This document shows positions 1-5,511 of a DNA stretch of 16,680 bases, one piece after another; within the stretch, counting starts at the first letter, position 1; every line of letters begins with the position of its first letter. A program made the position numbers and the translations under genes. Origin of the DNA: Candidatus Portnoyibacteriota bacterium (GTDB lineage: Bacteria > Patescibacteriota > Minisyncoccia > Portnoybacterales > GWB1-42-6); the NCBI GenBank assembly GCA_028717445.1, contig JAQUNU010000013.1:1-16680 (forward strand). Reading direction: 5' to 3'. The notes under the pieces were generated by a model. That model saw only the letters and a program-made list of their open reading frames with translations, was not told the DNA's origin and searched no databases.

Positions 1-2
1 TA

Positions 3-182
3 ACCTATACGGGCGTTATCGTCATGCTGGTCGGTTTTATTTTCAAAGCCGCTCAAATTGAAATGGCGCCGGAGCAGATTCAAAATGCCGTTGAGCTGGC
101 CGTTACTCTCGTGGGCGCGATTATTTCTTTGTATGGCCGCTATCGCGTGGGAGATTTGAAGTGGTATGGCGGCAGAAAATAA
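3..182 (+). CDS. Holin-like small membrane protein, C-terminal part (5' end outside window)
   Basis: Open from the window edge, with 59 visible residues and a TAA stop. Two hydrophobic segments are visible: TGVIVMLVGFIFKAA at the start, and VELAVTLVGAIISLYG after a short polar stretch containing MAPEQIQ. The end is basic (GRYRVGDLKWYGGRK). A two-helix hairpin closing with LYGRYR resembles small phage-type holins and holin-like proteins of Patescibacteria; that is family resemblance, not proof of lysis activity. The frame is followed at once by a strong terminator (198-236), so this is the last gene of its transcript. The start lies outside the window, so full length and upstream partners are unknown. 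Confidence 0.6.
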   Translation, partial: TYTGVIVMLVGFIFKAAQIEMAPEQIQNAVELAVTLVGAIISLYGRYRVGDLKWYGGRK

Positions 183-197
183 TTTCCTCTGCCCTCT

Positions 198-236
198 AAA
201 ACCGCCGGGCCTCGAAGGTCGGCGGTTTTTCTTTTT
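198..236 (+). terminator. Rho-independent terminator after the holin-like gene
   Basis: Stem AAAACCGCC (198-206) pairs with GGCGGTTTT (221-229), with extra GGCC-type pairing in the loop. It is followed by a T-rich tail (TTTTTCTTTTT). Confidence 0.85.
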
Positions 237-278
237 ATGCGAGCAAAAACCGAGCAATTTAATGCAATCTTCATTTTC

Positions 279-347
279 TTGACATTTAGCTTCCAGCGTT
301 TTATTGTGCATAAATTCCATTGATGAAGCAATGGGGTGATATATAAT
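279..347 (+). promoter_or_regulatory. Two sigma70-type promoters upstream of the leader RNA and recombinase
   Basis: Promoter 1 is TTGACA (279-284), 17 bp, TATTGT (302-307). Promoter 2 is TTGATG (320-325), 16 bp, TATAAT (342-347). Promoter 2 predicts a start at about 354, which is the first base of the terminal stem of the RNA at 354-441. Confidence 0.65.
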
Positions 348-353
348 AGGATT

Positions 354-441
354 AAGCCCTCCCCAAAAGCTTCGGCTTTGCATGGAGTATTGGGGGGTGT
401 AAAACCCTTCCCGTGTGCTTCATCACCGGGGAGGGCTTTTT
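354..441 (+). ncRNA. Compact structured RNA or attenuator leader ahead of the recombinase
   Basis: The predicted transcript starts at 354 and its first 11 bases (AAGCCCTCCCC, 354-364) pair perfectly with GGGGAGGGCTT (428-438), directly followed by TTTTTG. The closing stem therefore doubles as an intrinsic terminator. Inside are a textbook UUCG hairpin (AAAGC 366-370, UUCG, GCUUU 375-379) and a GGG/CCC hairpin (395-397 with 405-407). An alternative stem, CCCG (410-413) with CGGG (427-430), would compete for the 3' strand of the closing stem, as in an antiterminator. It lies 22 nt before the Shine-Dalgarno of the recombinase gene. It is either an 85-nt small RNA or an attenuation leader or riboswitch. 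I do not recognise the family. Confidence 0.55.
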
Positions 442-463
442 GTATAGGAGGAGAAAGGATTTT

Positions 464-1366
464 ATGCTTAATTTTTATCAGATTTTAGCCAAATTTTTTG
501 AATATCTGATCTACCACGAAGACAAGGCGGACGAGACAATTAAAAAATACAGATATTGTCTTAACCGGTTTTTCAAGGAAATAAAGGTTAACCGGATAGA
601 AGATTTAACGGAAGAAAGCATCTCGAATTTCAAGATCACCTTTTTTCGGTCCGGGAAGTCGCGCGATTTCACAAAATACATTCTGATAACGCTGCGCCAA
701 TTTCTGAAATTCTGCCGCGATGAACTAAGAATGCAAGTTTTGAATCCGGATCTCATTAAGGGGCCGGCCAGCGGGGAGAGGAAGCGGAGAAAAAGGGTGG
801 AATTTTTGGACAAGGATGAGTTGAACGAATATCGATCTGCCATAGATATAGGTTCGCTGACCGGCTTGCGTTTCCGGACGCTGGTTGAGGTGATGCTGGG
901 GAGCGGAATGCGTATTTCTGAAGCTTTGTCGGTTGATTATAAAAAAATAAAATGGAGAATGAATAATGGAGAATGGGAGGGGGAAACAATGATCGTCGGG
1001 AAAGGAAAAAAAGAAAGAATGGTCTTTTTTAAAAACGAGCCGCACGAATGGATAAAAAAATATTTGGCAGCGCGGAATGATTTGGCCGAACCGTTATTTG
1101 TCAACCATTATGATCGTTCCCGCCTTTCTCGCCATACCGCCATAAAATATTTTACGAATTTGCAAAAGAAAATCCATACCTATAAACACTTGACAAGCCA
1201 TATTTGCCGGAAAACTTATGCGTCAAATTTGAATGAAAACGGAGCAAACATTATTTCGATAAAAGACCTTTTAGGCCATGAAAGAATCGCGACAACGGAG
1301 CGCCATTATATAGGAGTAAACGAGAAGCAATTGAAAGAAGTTCACCGGAAATATTTGCAATATTAG
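464..1366 (+). CDS. Tyrosine recombinase / integrase (XerC/XerD type)
   Basis: 300-aa site-specific recombinase of the phage-integrase family. The N-terminal SAM-like core-binding domain is at about residues 1-95 (YLIYHEDKADETIKKY). The catalytic domain from about 115 has the full active site: Arg150 in GSGMRISEAL, Lys at 180-183 in the beta-hairpin (VGKGKKER), His246 and Arg249 in SHICRKTYAS, His272 in LLGHERIATTERHY and nucleophile Tyr282. The HxxR box is slightly divergent (HICR instead of HxLR). The ATG at 464 is chosen because AGGAGG (446-451) and AAAGGA precede it at normal spacing. An upstream in-frame ATG at 413 falls inside the leader RNA and has no ribosome site. Length and lack of extra domains fit a housekeeping Xer protein or a small-element integrase. 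The nearest tRNA is tRNA-Leu, 0.9 kb away, so an integrative-element origin cannot be excluded. Confidence 0.9.
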   Translation: MLNFYQILAKFFEYLIYHEDKADETIKKYRYCLNRFFKEIKVNRIEDLTEESISNFKITFFRSGKSRDFTKYILITLRQFLKFCRDELRMQVLNPDLIKGPASGERKRRKRVEFLDKDELNEYRSAIDIGSLTGLRFRTLVEVMLGSGMRISEALSVDYKKIKWRMNNGEWEGETMIVGKGKKERMVFFKNEPHEWIKKYLAARNDLAEPLFVNHYDRSRLSRHTAIKYFTNLQKKIHTYKHLTSHICRKTYASNLNENGANIISIKDLLGHERIATTERHYIGVNEKQLKEVHRKYLQY

Positions 1367-1369
1367 GGC

Positions 1370-1424
1370 TGTGGATAATTAATACATAACTGCCACTTGA
1401 CAACATTTTTAGAACGAGTATAAT
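1370..1424 (+). promoter_or_regulatory. Consensus promoter with an upstream DnaA-box-like site
   Basis: TTGACA (1397-1402), 16 bp, TATAAT (1419-1424) is the best promoter in the window. The predicted start is 1431, the A of the ATG of the next gene, so the mRNA should be leaderless. A perfect TGTGGATAA (DnaA box, reverse orientation) lies at 1370-1378. Confidence 0.75.
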
Positions 1425-1430
1425 GGAGTT

Positions 1431-1580
1431 ATGACTGATAAAAAGACCTCAAAATCGAGCGACAGATTTATCCGGGTTCCGATGGTGAAATACCGGAAAT
1501 ACAAGCGTCATCAGGCGCGGATTTTGAAGTTGAAAGCCATTGTGAAAATGGCCAATGATATTTTGACGAGAATCAATTAG
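1431..1580 (+). CDS. Leaderless 49-aa basic protein of unknown function
   Basis: MTDKKTSKSSDRFIRVPMVK begins a 49-residue, strongly basic protein that ends in a helical stretch (ILKLKAIVKMANDILTRIN). There is no Shine-Dalgarno. The -10 box of a consensus promoter ends 6 nt before the ATG, so translation should start on the 5' end of the mRNA. Lys, Arg and His dominate residues 20-35 (KYRKYKRHQAR), which suggests nucleic-acid contact, but no family is recognised. The transcript should run on into the structured RNA and terminator at 1638-1850, so this peptide and that RNA may be co-expressed. Confidence 0.6.
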   Translation: MTDKKTSKSSDRFIRVPMVKYRKYKRHQARILKLKAIVKMANDILTRIN

Positions 1581-1637
1581 ATCATTAAAAAAGCAGAAGG
1601 TTTTTCATCGTTTAGAGCAACTTTTTGAATTGGATCG

Positions 1638-1814
1638 GAGCATGCACCCGTAGCGGAATGTTTCTAAGTAACACCTCCTTTCTAGATTTTTTTAAGTCTA
1701 GAAGAAAGTGAGTCGATACTCCGAAAGGAGATGCCGCCGGGGCTTTAAGCCGGAATTAATGAACGTGTAATTTAAAAAGCCGTTCCGAGGCAACTTAAAG
1801 AGATTTAAATGCTC
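1638..1814 (+). ncRNA. Candidate structured RNA carrying a 16S 3'-tail (anti-SD) mimic
   Basis: No convincing reading frame exists here, but nested complementarity does. P1 is GAGCAT (1638-1643) with ATGCTC (1809-1814). P2 is CGGAATG (1654-1660) with CGTTCCG (1781-1787). P3 is TTTCTAGA (1679-1686) with TCTAGAAG (1697-1704). P4 is CTCC-GAAA-GGAG, a GNRA hairpin (1719-1730). P5 is a GGC/GCC hairpin at 1736-1752. Bases 1672-1684 read CACCTCCTTTCTA, as in the 3' end of 16S rRNA of many bacteria. CTCCTTTC (1675-1682) can alternatively pair with GAAAGGAG (1723-1730). A terminator follows directly. The order of stems gives a multibranched fold like a riboswitch or regulatory RNA. The segment CGAAAGGAGATGCCGCCG resembles part of the lysine riboswitch, but the rest does not fit. 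It could be the 3' UTR of the 49-aa gene or a separate RNA. Confidence 0.5.
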
Positions 1815-1821
1815 AAACGAA

Positions 1822-1850
1822 AAAACGCCAATTTTGATGGTGTTTTTTTG
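1822..1850 (+). terminator. Intrinsic terminator of the structured RNA
   Basis: AAAACGCC (1822-1829) pairs with GGTGTTTT (1839-1846, one G-U) and is followed by a run of seven T (1843-1849). Confidence 0.75.
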
Positions 1851-1854
1851 TCTA

Positions 1855-1884
1855 ATAAAAAAAGCTCCAAGGAATCCTTGGAGC
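1855..1884 (-). terminator. Terminator of the 42-aa minus-strand gene
   Basis: GCTCCAAGGA (1864-1873) and TCCTTGGAGC (1875-1884) form a perfect 10-bp stem. On the minus strand it is followed by seven T. It sits back-to-back with the plus-strand terminator at 1822-1850. Confidence 0.85.
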
Positions 1885-1908
1885 AGCAAACTAGCGTTCA
1901 GATGGTTT

Positions 1909-2037
1909 TTAATTTTCGTCTGGTTCATCCGGAGAAAGACTGGCGAGAAAAATCGTCAAAAAAAATATGATCATTGCGCCAATCAGAGCTCCGGGCGGAA
2001 ACATAAGCTTATAAAAAGCGCAGATATATAATGACAT
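1909..2037 (-). CDS. 42-aa single-span membrane protein
   Basis: MSLYICAFYKLMFPPGALIG opens a 42-residue protein. One transmembrane segment covers about residues 16-33 (ALIGAMIIFFLTIFLASL), followed by an acidic tail SPDEPDEN. Evidence that it is a gene: AGGAGG 5 nt before the ATG, a good promoter (2068-2096) and a dedicated terminator (1864-1884), so the whole unit is only about 200 bp. No family is recognised. A single helix with an acidic tail fits a small membrane regulator or toxin-like peptide, but that is open. A second gene of the same build (8102-8257) is found in this window. Confidence 0.7.
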   Translation of the reverse strand: MSLYICAFYKLMFPPGALIGAMIIFFLTIFLASLSPDEPDEN

Positions 2038-2067
2038 ATTTTCCTCCTCAAAGAACAGTTTATTTTA

Positions 2068-2096
2068 ATAATAGCATTTTTTTAATGGGCGGCCAA
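2068..2096 (-). promoter_or_regulatory. Promoter of the 42-aa membrane protein gene
   Basis: On the minus strand: TTGGCC (2091-2096), 17 bp, TATTAT (2068-2073). Predicted start near 2061, giving a 24-nt leader that contains the AGGAGG site. Confidence 0.6.
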
Positions 2097-2134
2097 TTGA
2101 TTTTAAAATGAGGATTAAGTAGAATTTGAATATG

Positions 2135-2213
2135 CCCGTCTTCGTCCGGATTTGTCGAAGGACTTCGGCGGGATAAGTCGGAGTGGCGCCCGCCTTGGCT
2201 AAAGCTTCGGCGG
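2135..2213. repeat. GC-rich palindromic (REP-like) repeat cluster before tRNA-Leu
   Basis: Two tandem imperfect hairpins built from the same words: a first unit from CCCGTCTTCGTCC to GAAGGACTTCGGCGG (2135-2172), and a second, CCGCCTTGGCT with AGCTTCGGCGG (2190-2213). The related words CCGCCTTCG and CTTCGGCGG recur at 14028-14091 beside the tRNA-Ser genes. No gene is seen between 2038 and 2232. Confidence 0.5.
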
Positions 2214-2232
2214 TTAAAAAAATTGGCATTTT

Positions 2233-2314
2233 GCCGAGGTGGTGAAATTGGCAGACACACTAGCTTTAGGAGCTAGCGGGGAAACCCGTGGTAGTTCAAA
2301 TCTCCCCCTCGGCA
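2233..2314 (+). tRNA. tRNA-Leu(UAG)
   Basis: Acceptor GCCGAGG/CCTCGGC with discriminator A, anticodon stem CTAGC/GCTAG with loop TTTAGGA (anticodon TAG), and a class II long variable arm (GCGGGGAAACCCGT). The T stem GGTAG/CTCCC holds one U-C mismatch. CCA is not encoded (CAC follows), so it must be added after transcription. Confidence 0.9.
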
Positions 2315-2419
2315 CACACGCGTCCCGCAACTGCGGGATGGGAACTATTAAGAGTTCGAGTCTTTGAGTTCGTCCGAAGCCCTGCCATGGCGGCCCAAAG
2401 AGATTCTCTTTCGACAAAA

Positions 2420-3172
2420 ATGCTAGAAAGCGAGATAAGGTTGAAATTACTGGGATTGACAGAAGAAATAGAGAAATTGGTAAATGATAATTTTACCGGG
2501 GCTTATTTGCATGGTTCGCTTGCCATGGATTGTTTTAATCCAAAATCGAGCGATATCGATTTTCTTGTAGTTGTAAAAAGAAGTCTTGCAGAAAATGAAA
2601 AAGATGAAATTGGTAATTTATTGCTCAAATATCAAAAAAATCTGCCAAATAAATTAGAGGCAGCCATTATAGCGAATTCTATTGTAAAAGATTTTAAATA
2701 TCCTCCCCGATATGAATTATATTTTCCTGATGAAAACGGCGGCTATAAAAAAGACGGAAGTGATCCTGATTTGACGGCGGATTTTGTCATATTAAATAAA
2801 CGCGGGGTAGTGATAAAAGGGAAATCCATCGCCGAAGTTTTTTCAAATATTTCCGAAAACTTTTATTTAAAATCGATCCTCAATGATTTTGAATGGAGTT
2901 TTAATAATGTCTTGAACGGACCTGACGAGGGTAAATGCAAAATACCCGTCTATGCGGTGCTTAACTTTTGCCGTATAATTGGTTTTTTAAAAACTAAATC
3001 AATTTTATCTAAAAAAGAAGGCGGCGAATGGGGTTTAGGAAATTTGCCGCCAAAGTTTGGTTTGCTTATTGAAGGGGCCCTTAAAGAGTACGCAAAAGTC
3101 GGAAGTTCGCAACTTGTTGATGCTAAATTATTAAAAGACTTCGCGAATTATACGCGAGCAGAATTGAGATAA
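2420..3172 (+). CDS. ANT(3'')/AadA-like aminoglycoside nucleotidyltransferase
   Basis: 250-aa protein matching the build of ANT(3'')/ANT(9) enzymes, which adenylylate streptomycin, spectinomycin or related compounds using ATP. The nucleotidyltransferase signature is HGSLAMDCFNPKSSDIDFLV, with Gly32-Ser33 and metal ligands Asp45 and Asp47. Glu80 in KLEAAII is at the position of the catalytic base of AadA. The C-terminal helical domain has the family pattern VYAVLNFCRIIGFLKTKSI, then SKKEGGEWGL and LIEGALKEY. The ATG at 2420 gives the usual family length and N-terminus; an in-frame ATG at 2387 would add 11 residues. No clear Shine-Dalgarno or own promoter is visible. A small palindrome, AAAGAG-ATT-CTCTTT, lies at 2397-2411. 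It may be read through from tRNA-Leu. The true substrate is unknown. Confidence 0.85.
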   Translation: MLESEIRLKLLGLTEEIEKLVNDNFTGAYLHGSLAMDCFNPKSSDIDFLVVVKRSLAENEKDEIGNLLLKYQKNLPNKLEAAIIANSIVKDFKYPPRYELYFPDENGGYKKDGSDPDLTADFVILNKRGVVIKGKSIAEVFSNISENFYLKSILNDFEWSFNNVLNGPDEGKCKIPVYAVLNFCRIIGFLKTKSILSKKEGGEWGLGNLPPKFGLLIEGALKEYAKVGSSQLVDAKLLKDFANYTRAELR

Positions 3173-3198
3173 GATAGATTTATCCAATTTGTAATGTG

Positions 3199-3228
3199 AA
3201 AAAATTCGCTATTCCAGCGGATTTTTTT
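3199..3228. terminator. Bidirectional terminator between convergent genes
   Basis: AAAAAATTCGC (3199-3209) pairs with GCGGATTTTTT (3217-3227, one G-U). It has A-runs and T-runs on both sides and overlaps the last codons of the VanW-type gene. Confidence 0.85.
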
Positions 3229-4882
3229 CGACCGGATAAAGAGCCGGCGATTTGTAATTAGATGAGAAAGTTGCCCTTCTTTCCAGCTCTCCGTTCCGCC
3301 ATATCTCTTGATAGAGAATTGTTTTCATCGAGCCATCCGGATTAGATTGGAGAATGGTCGGGCCGATGACCTTGGTTTCGCGACCATCGGCAGTGCCGTA
3401 AATTTCAAAAGTGATTTTTGTTCCTTCGATCTTTGCCTGCAGAAGGATATTGTTTGGCGTGTCGTTTATAAAGCGCAGGTCGGGATGCGGGGGATAAATG
3501 GTCGAGTCAAAGCCTTGCGGATTGTAATATTTTACAGGGAAAGCGTGCGGCTGGCGCTCGGTTATTTTCAGCCCGGCGTTTACAGCCGCGCGAAAAAGAG
3601 TGGTTGAGATCTGGCAGATGCCGCCGCCGTATTCGGGTATCGTCTTTCCTCTTTTAATGACGAGTTCTGGCAGATAGCCGGTTGAAGCCTCGATTTCTCC
3701 GATTCGGTTAATAAAAGAAAATTCTTCGCCGCTTTTCAAAAGCATGCCGGTTATCTTGGCCGCGCCCACTTTGATATTGTGTATTCGATTACTGGGCGAG
3801 CCGGCAAAATCCGAAACGCCCGTGCCTAAAAGATGGGTTAGCCCCAGAGCGTCGATGGTCTGCTCGGAGATTTCCGGTTCAGTCTCTTCGAAGATAAGGG
3901 AGATTTTGTTATTTCCTTCTAATATTTCCCTTTTAATTTTTGCAGTGCTTTCGTCTATTTGTAAATCAATGCCGTTTTGGGCGAGTGAAAATGCGATGAC
4001 ATTGCCGTTTGCATCCAAGGCTAGATTGGCATTGGATGGTTTTTTATTAATCACCGGAGTCAAGGAAATTAGATACTCTTTTATGGCTTCTTGGGAAAGC
4101 GAGACTCTCATTGTTTGCGGGGCCGAGCCGGGCAAATATTCTAGCCAATCAGCAAGGGTTTCTTTTGGAATCGGCCAGGCATCATTTTTGACTTTCAAAG
4201 AATAAGGAGCAGCCATCAAAATTTTCCGGGATAAACGTTGGCCTTCGCCGTTTTCATCGGCGAGAACCGTCGGCTGATCAACTATTTTTTTGAGTTTAAT
4301 TGACTGCTCGGATGATGATTGGAGCTGTTTTTCTATTTGATCTTTTATATCGGTTCGGTCAAAAACTTCGCCTGAGGCGGCGGAAATAAAAGAAAATTCA
4401 TCTGCTTGCTGGTCGTATTTTAATTTTGCATTTTGAGCCGGCGTTTCGAAATTTTTGAATTCATCTCTGGCAAATTCAAGGAATTTTTCTTCATCAAATG
4501 AATAGGCCAAGGAAAATCGTTTGCCGAAAAACAAAGCAAAGGCCGGCTGGCTCAACTTTGAGGCTAAGTTGCCGCCTCGACCGAAAGAGACGATATTTTC
4601 TTGGGTCTTTTTAGCGTCAAAAATTATCCCAAGCCGCGAAGGGAGCGCCAGCCATTCATTTTCTTGAAAAATAAATCTAATAGATTTTTCTTGGGCTTGG
4701 GTTGTTTTTTGTTCTATTTTTGTTTTCAAATCGGCAATTGCCAAACCGCCGATCTTTTCATTTCCTAAGGAGATCCCTAAGGCGACCCGGTTGCGATTTA
4801 CAATCAGAAGCGAAAGACAAAAAATCGCCAGGAGGGAGGCGGCTATTAAAAGCGAAGAGATAATTTTACGGCCCTTAATCAT
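3209..4882 (-). CDS. VanW-domain exported envelope protein
   Basis: 557-aa protein. A signal-anchor helix covers residues about 7-27 (IISSLLIAASLLAIFCLSLL), so most of it is outside the membrane. Residues about 35-340 hold repeats of the peptidoglycan-binding type that often precedes VanW (for example DEFSFISAASGEVFDR and NVIAFSLAQNGIDLQID). The VanW domain spans about 368-500: HNIKVGAAKITGMLL, SGEEFSFINRIGEI, then PEYGGGICQISTTLFRAAVNAGL and HAFPVKYYNPQGFDSTIYP. A 55-residue tail follows. VanW proteins occur beside glycopeptide-resistance genes and as stand-alone envelope proteins; the reaction is not firmly known. The mRNA should be leaderless, as the extended -10 TGCTAAAAT ends 6 nt before the ATG. 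It stands alone between terminators. Confidence 0.9.
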   Translation of the reverse strand: MIKGRKIISSLLIAASLLAIFCLSLLIVNRNRVALGISLGNEKIGGLAIADLKTKIEQKTTQAQEKSIRFIFQENEWLALPSRLGIIFDAKKTQENIVSFGRGGNLASKLSQPAFALFFGKRFSLAYSFDEEKFLEFARDEFKNFETPAQNAKLKYDQQADEFSFISAASGEVFDRTDIKDQIEKQLQSSSEQSIKLKKIVDQPTVLADENGEGQRLSRKILMAAPYSLKVKNDAWPIPKETLADWLEYLPGSAPQTMRVSLSQEAIKEYLISLTPVINKKPSNANLALDANGNVIAFSLAQNGIDLQIDESTAKIKREILEGNNKISLIFEETEPEISEQTIDALGLTHLLGTGVSDFAGSPSNRIHNIKVGAAKITGMLLKSGEEFSFINRIGEIEASTGYLPELVIKRGKTIPEYGGGICQISTTLFRAAVNAGLKITERQPHAFPVKYYNPQGFDSTIYPPHPDLRFINDTPNNILLQAKIEGTKITFEIYGTADGRETKVIGPTILQSNPDGSMKTILYQEIWRNGELERRATFSSNYKSPALYPVEKNPLE

Positions 4883-4888
4883 AGAAAT

Positions 4889-4897
4889 ATTTTAGCA
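4889..4897 (-). promoter_or_regulatory. Extended -10 promoter giving leaderless VanW mRNA
   Basis: Minus strand TGC-TAAAAT (extended -10) with exactly 6 nt to the ATG at 4882. No good -35 is visible. Confidence 0.55.
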
Positions 4898-4920
4898 CAT
4901 TTTTCCTTGTTTCTCTAATC

Positions 4921-4949
4921 AAAAATAACCCCGCCATGGCGGGGTTATT
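4921..4949 (-). terminator. Terminator after hsp20
   Basis: AATAACCCCGCC (4924-4935) and GGCGGGGTTATT (4938-4949) form a perfect 12-bp stem, followed by T5 on the minus strand. Confidence 0.9.
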
Positions 4950-4963
4950 AAAGTTTTAAAGCC

Positions 4964-5428
4964 TTAGTCGGTTATAACTTTAATCTTTTTCGTTTTTACT
5001 TTTTCGACTTTCGGCAGTTTGATCGTCAATATTCCGTTTTTTAAAGCCGCTTCGGCGCGATCCGCTTCGATATCAACCGGCAGGATAACGGAACGAGAGA
5101 AGGCTCCCCAATAGCACTCCTGATAATAATAGTCTTCAGTCGTGATTTCTTCGTCTTTTTCGCGCTTGCCGCGGATGGTTACCATGTCGTTGGTGATAGT
5201 GATATCCAATTCTTCTGGCTTAACTCCCGCGATGGTTGATTTAATGATAATATGGCTTGGCGTCTGATAGACGTCAATCGTCAACTGACCTTCCGAATCC
5301 GGGAGCCACTGCGAATCATCATTTTGTGTTTTTGCTGTCTTTGAGGACATTTTTGGTTTTTCCGTTTCGACCGTCTCTTCTTCGCTAGAGCCGGTGAGAC
5401 GCTCAAGAAAATTTGGTTTTTTCGACAT
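4964..5428 (-). CDS. Hsp20 / alpha-crystallin small heat-shock protein
   Basis: 154-aa ATP-independent chaperone that holds unfolding proteins in large oligomers. A disordered N-terminal arm (about 1-45, rich in Ser, Glu and Lys) is followed by the alpha-crystallin domain (about 46-145): LTIDVYQTPSHIIIKSTIAGV, then DITITNDMVTIRGKRE, FSRSVILPVDIEADRAEAAL and KNGILTIKLPKVE, which is the typical NGxLxIxLPK signature. The C-terminus KKIKVITD supplies the IxV anchor motif used in oligomer contacts. It has its own promoter (5478-5506) with a leader of about 43 nt lacking a Shine-Dalgarno, and its own terminator. No CIRCE-type repressor site was seen in front. Confidence 0.93.
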   Translation of the reverse strand: MSKKPNFLERLTGSSEEETVETEKPKMSSKTAKTQNDDSQWLPDSEGQLTIDVYQTPSHIIIKSTIAGVKPEELDITITNDMVTIRGKREKDEEITTEDYYYQECYWGAFSRSVILPVDIEADRAEAALKNGILTIKLPKVEKVKTKKIKVITD

Positions 5429-5477
5429 ATTTTTGGGCGCAGAGAGTGGGCGCTTTTTTTACTACATTTCTAATCTA

Positions 5478-5506
5478 ATCTTATATGAAAAAAAATAATT
5501 TTGCAA
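5478..5506 (-). promoter_or_regulatory. Promoter of hsp20
   Basis: Minus strand TTGCAA (5501-5506), 17 bp, TAAGAT (5478-5483). It lies just before the stop codon of the PrsW-type gene. Confidence 0.45.
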
Positions 5507-5511
5507 ATTTT

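Noticed and set aside
413..463. N-terminal extension of the recombinase from the ATG at 413
   Set aside because: Falls inside the leader hairpin, has no SD, and the ATG at 464 has AGGAGG and fits the family N-terminus.
1638..1814. Lysine riboswitch
   Set aside because: CGAAAGGAGATGCCGCCG recalls its conserved core, but the other conserved elements and the order of helices do not match, and no lysine gene follows.
2214..2417. 67-aa minus-strand frame with GRFELP
   Set aside because: Antisense of tRNA-Leu and its flank; no start signals.
3744..4205. 153-aa plus-strand frame opposite the VanW gene
   Set aside because: Shadow of a clear VanW coding sequence; no promoter or ribosome site.
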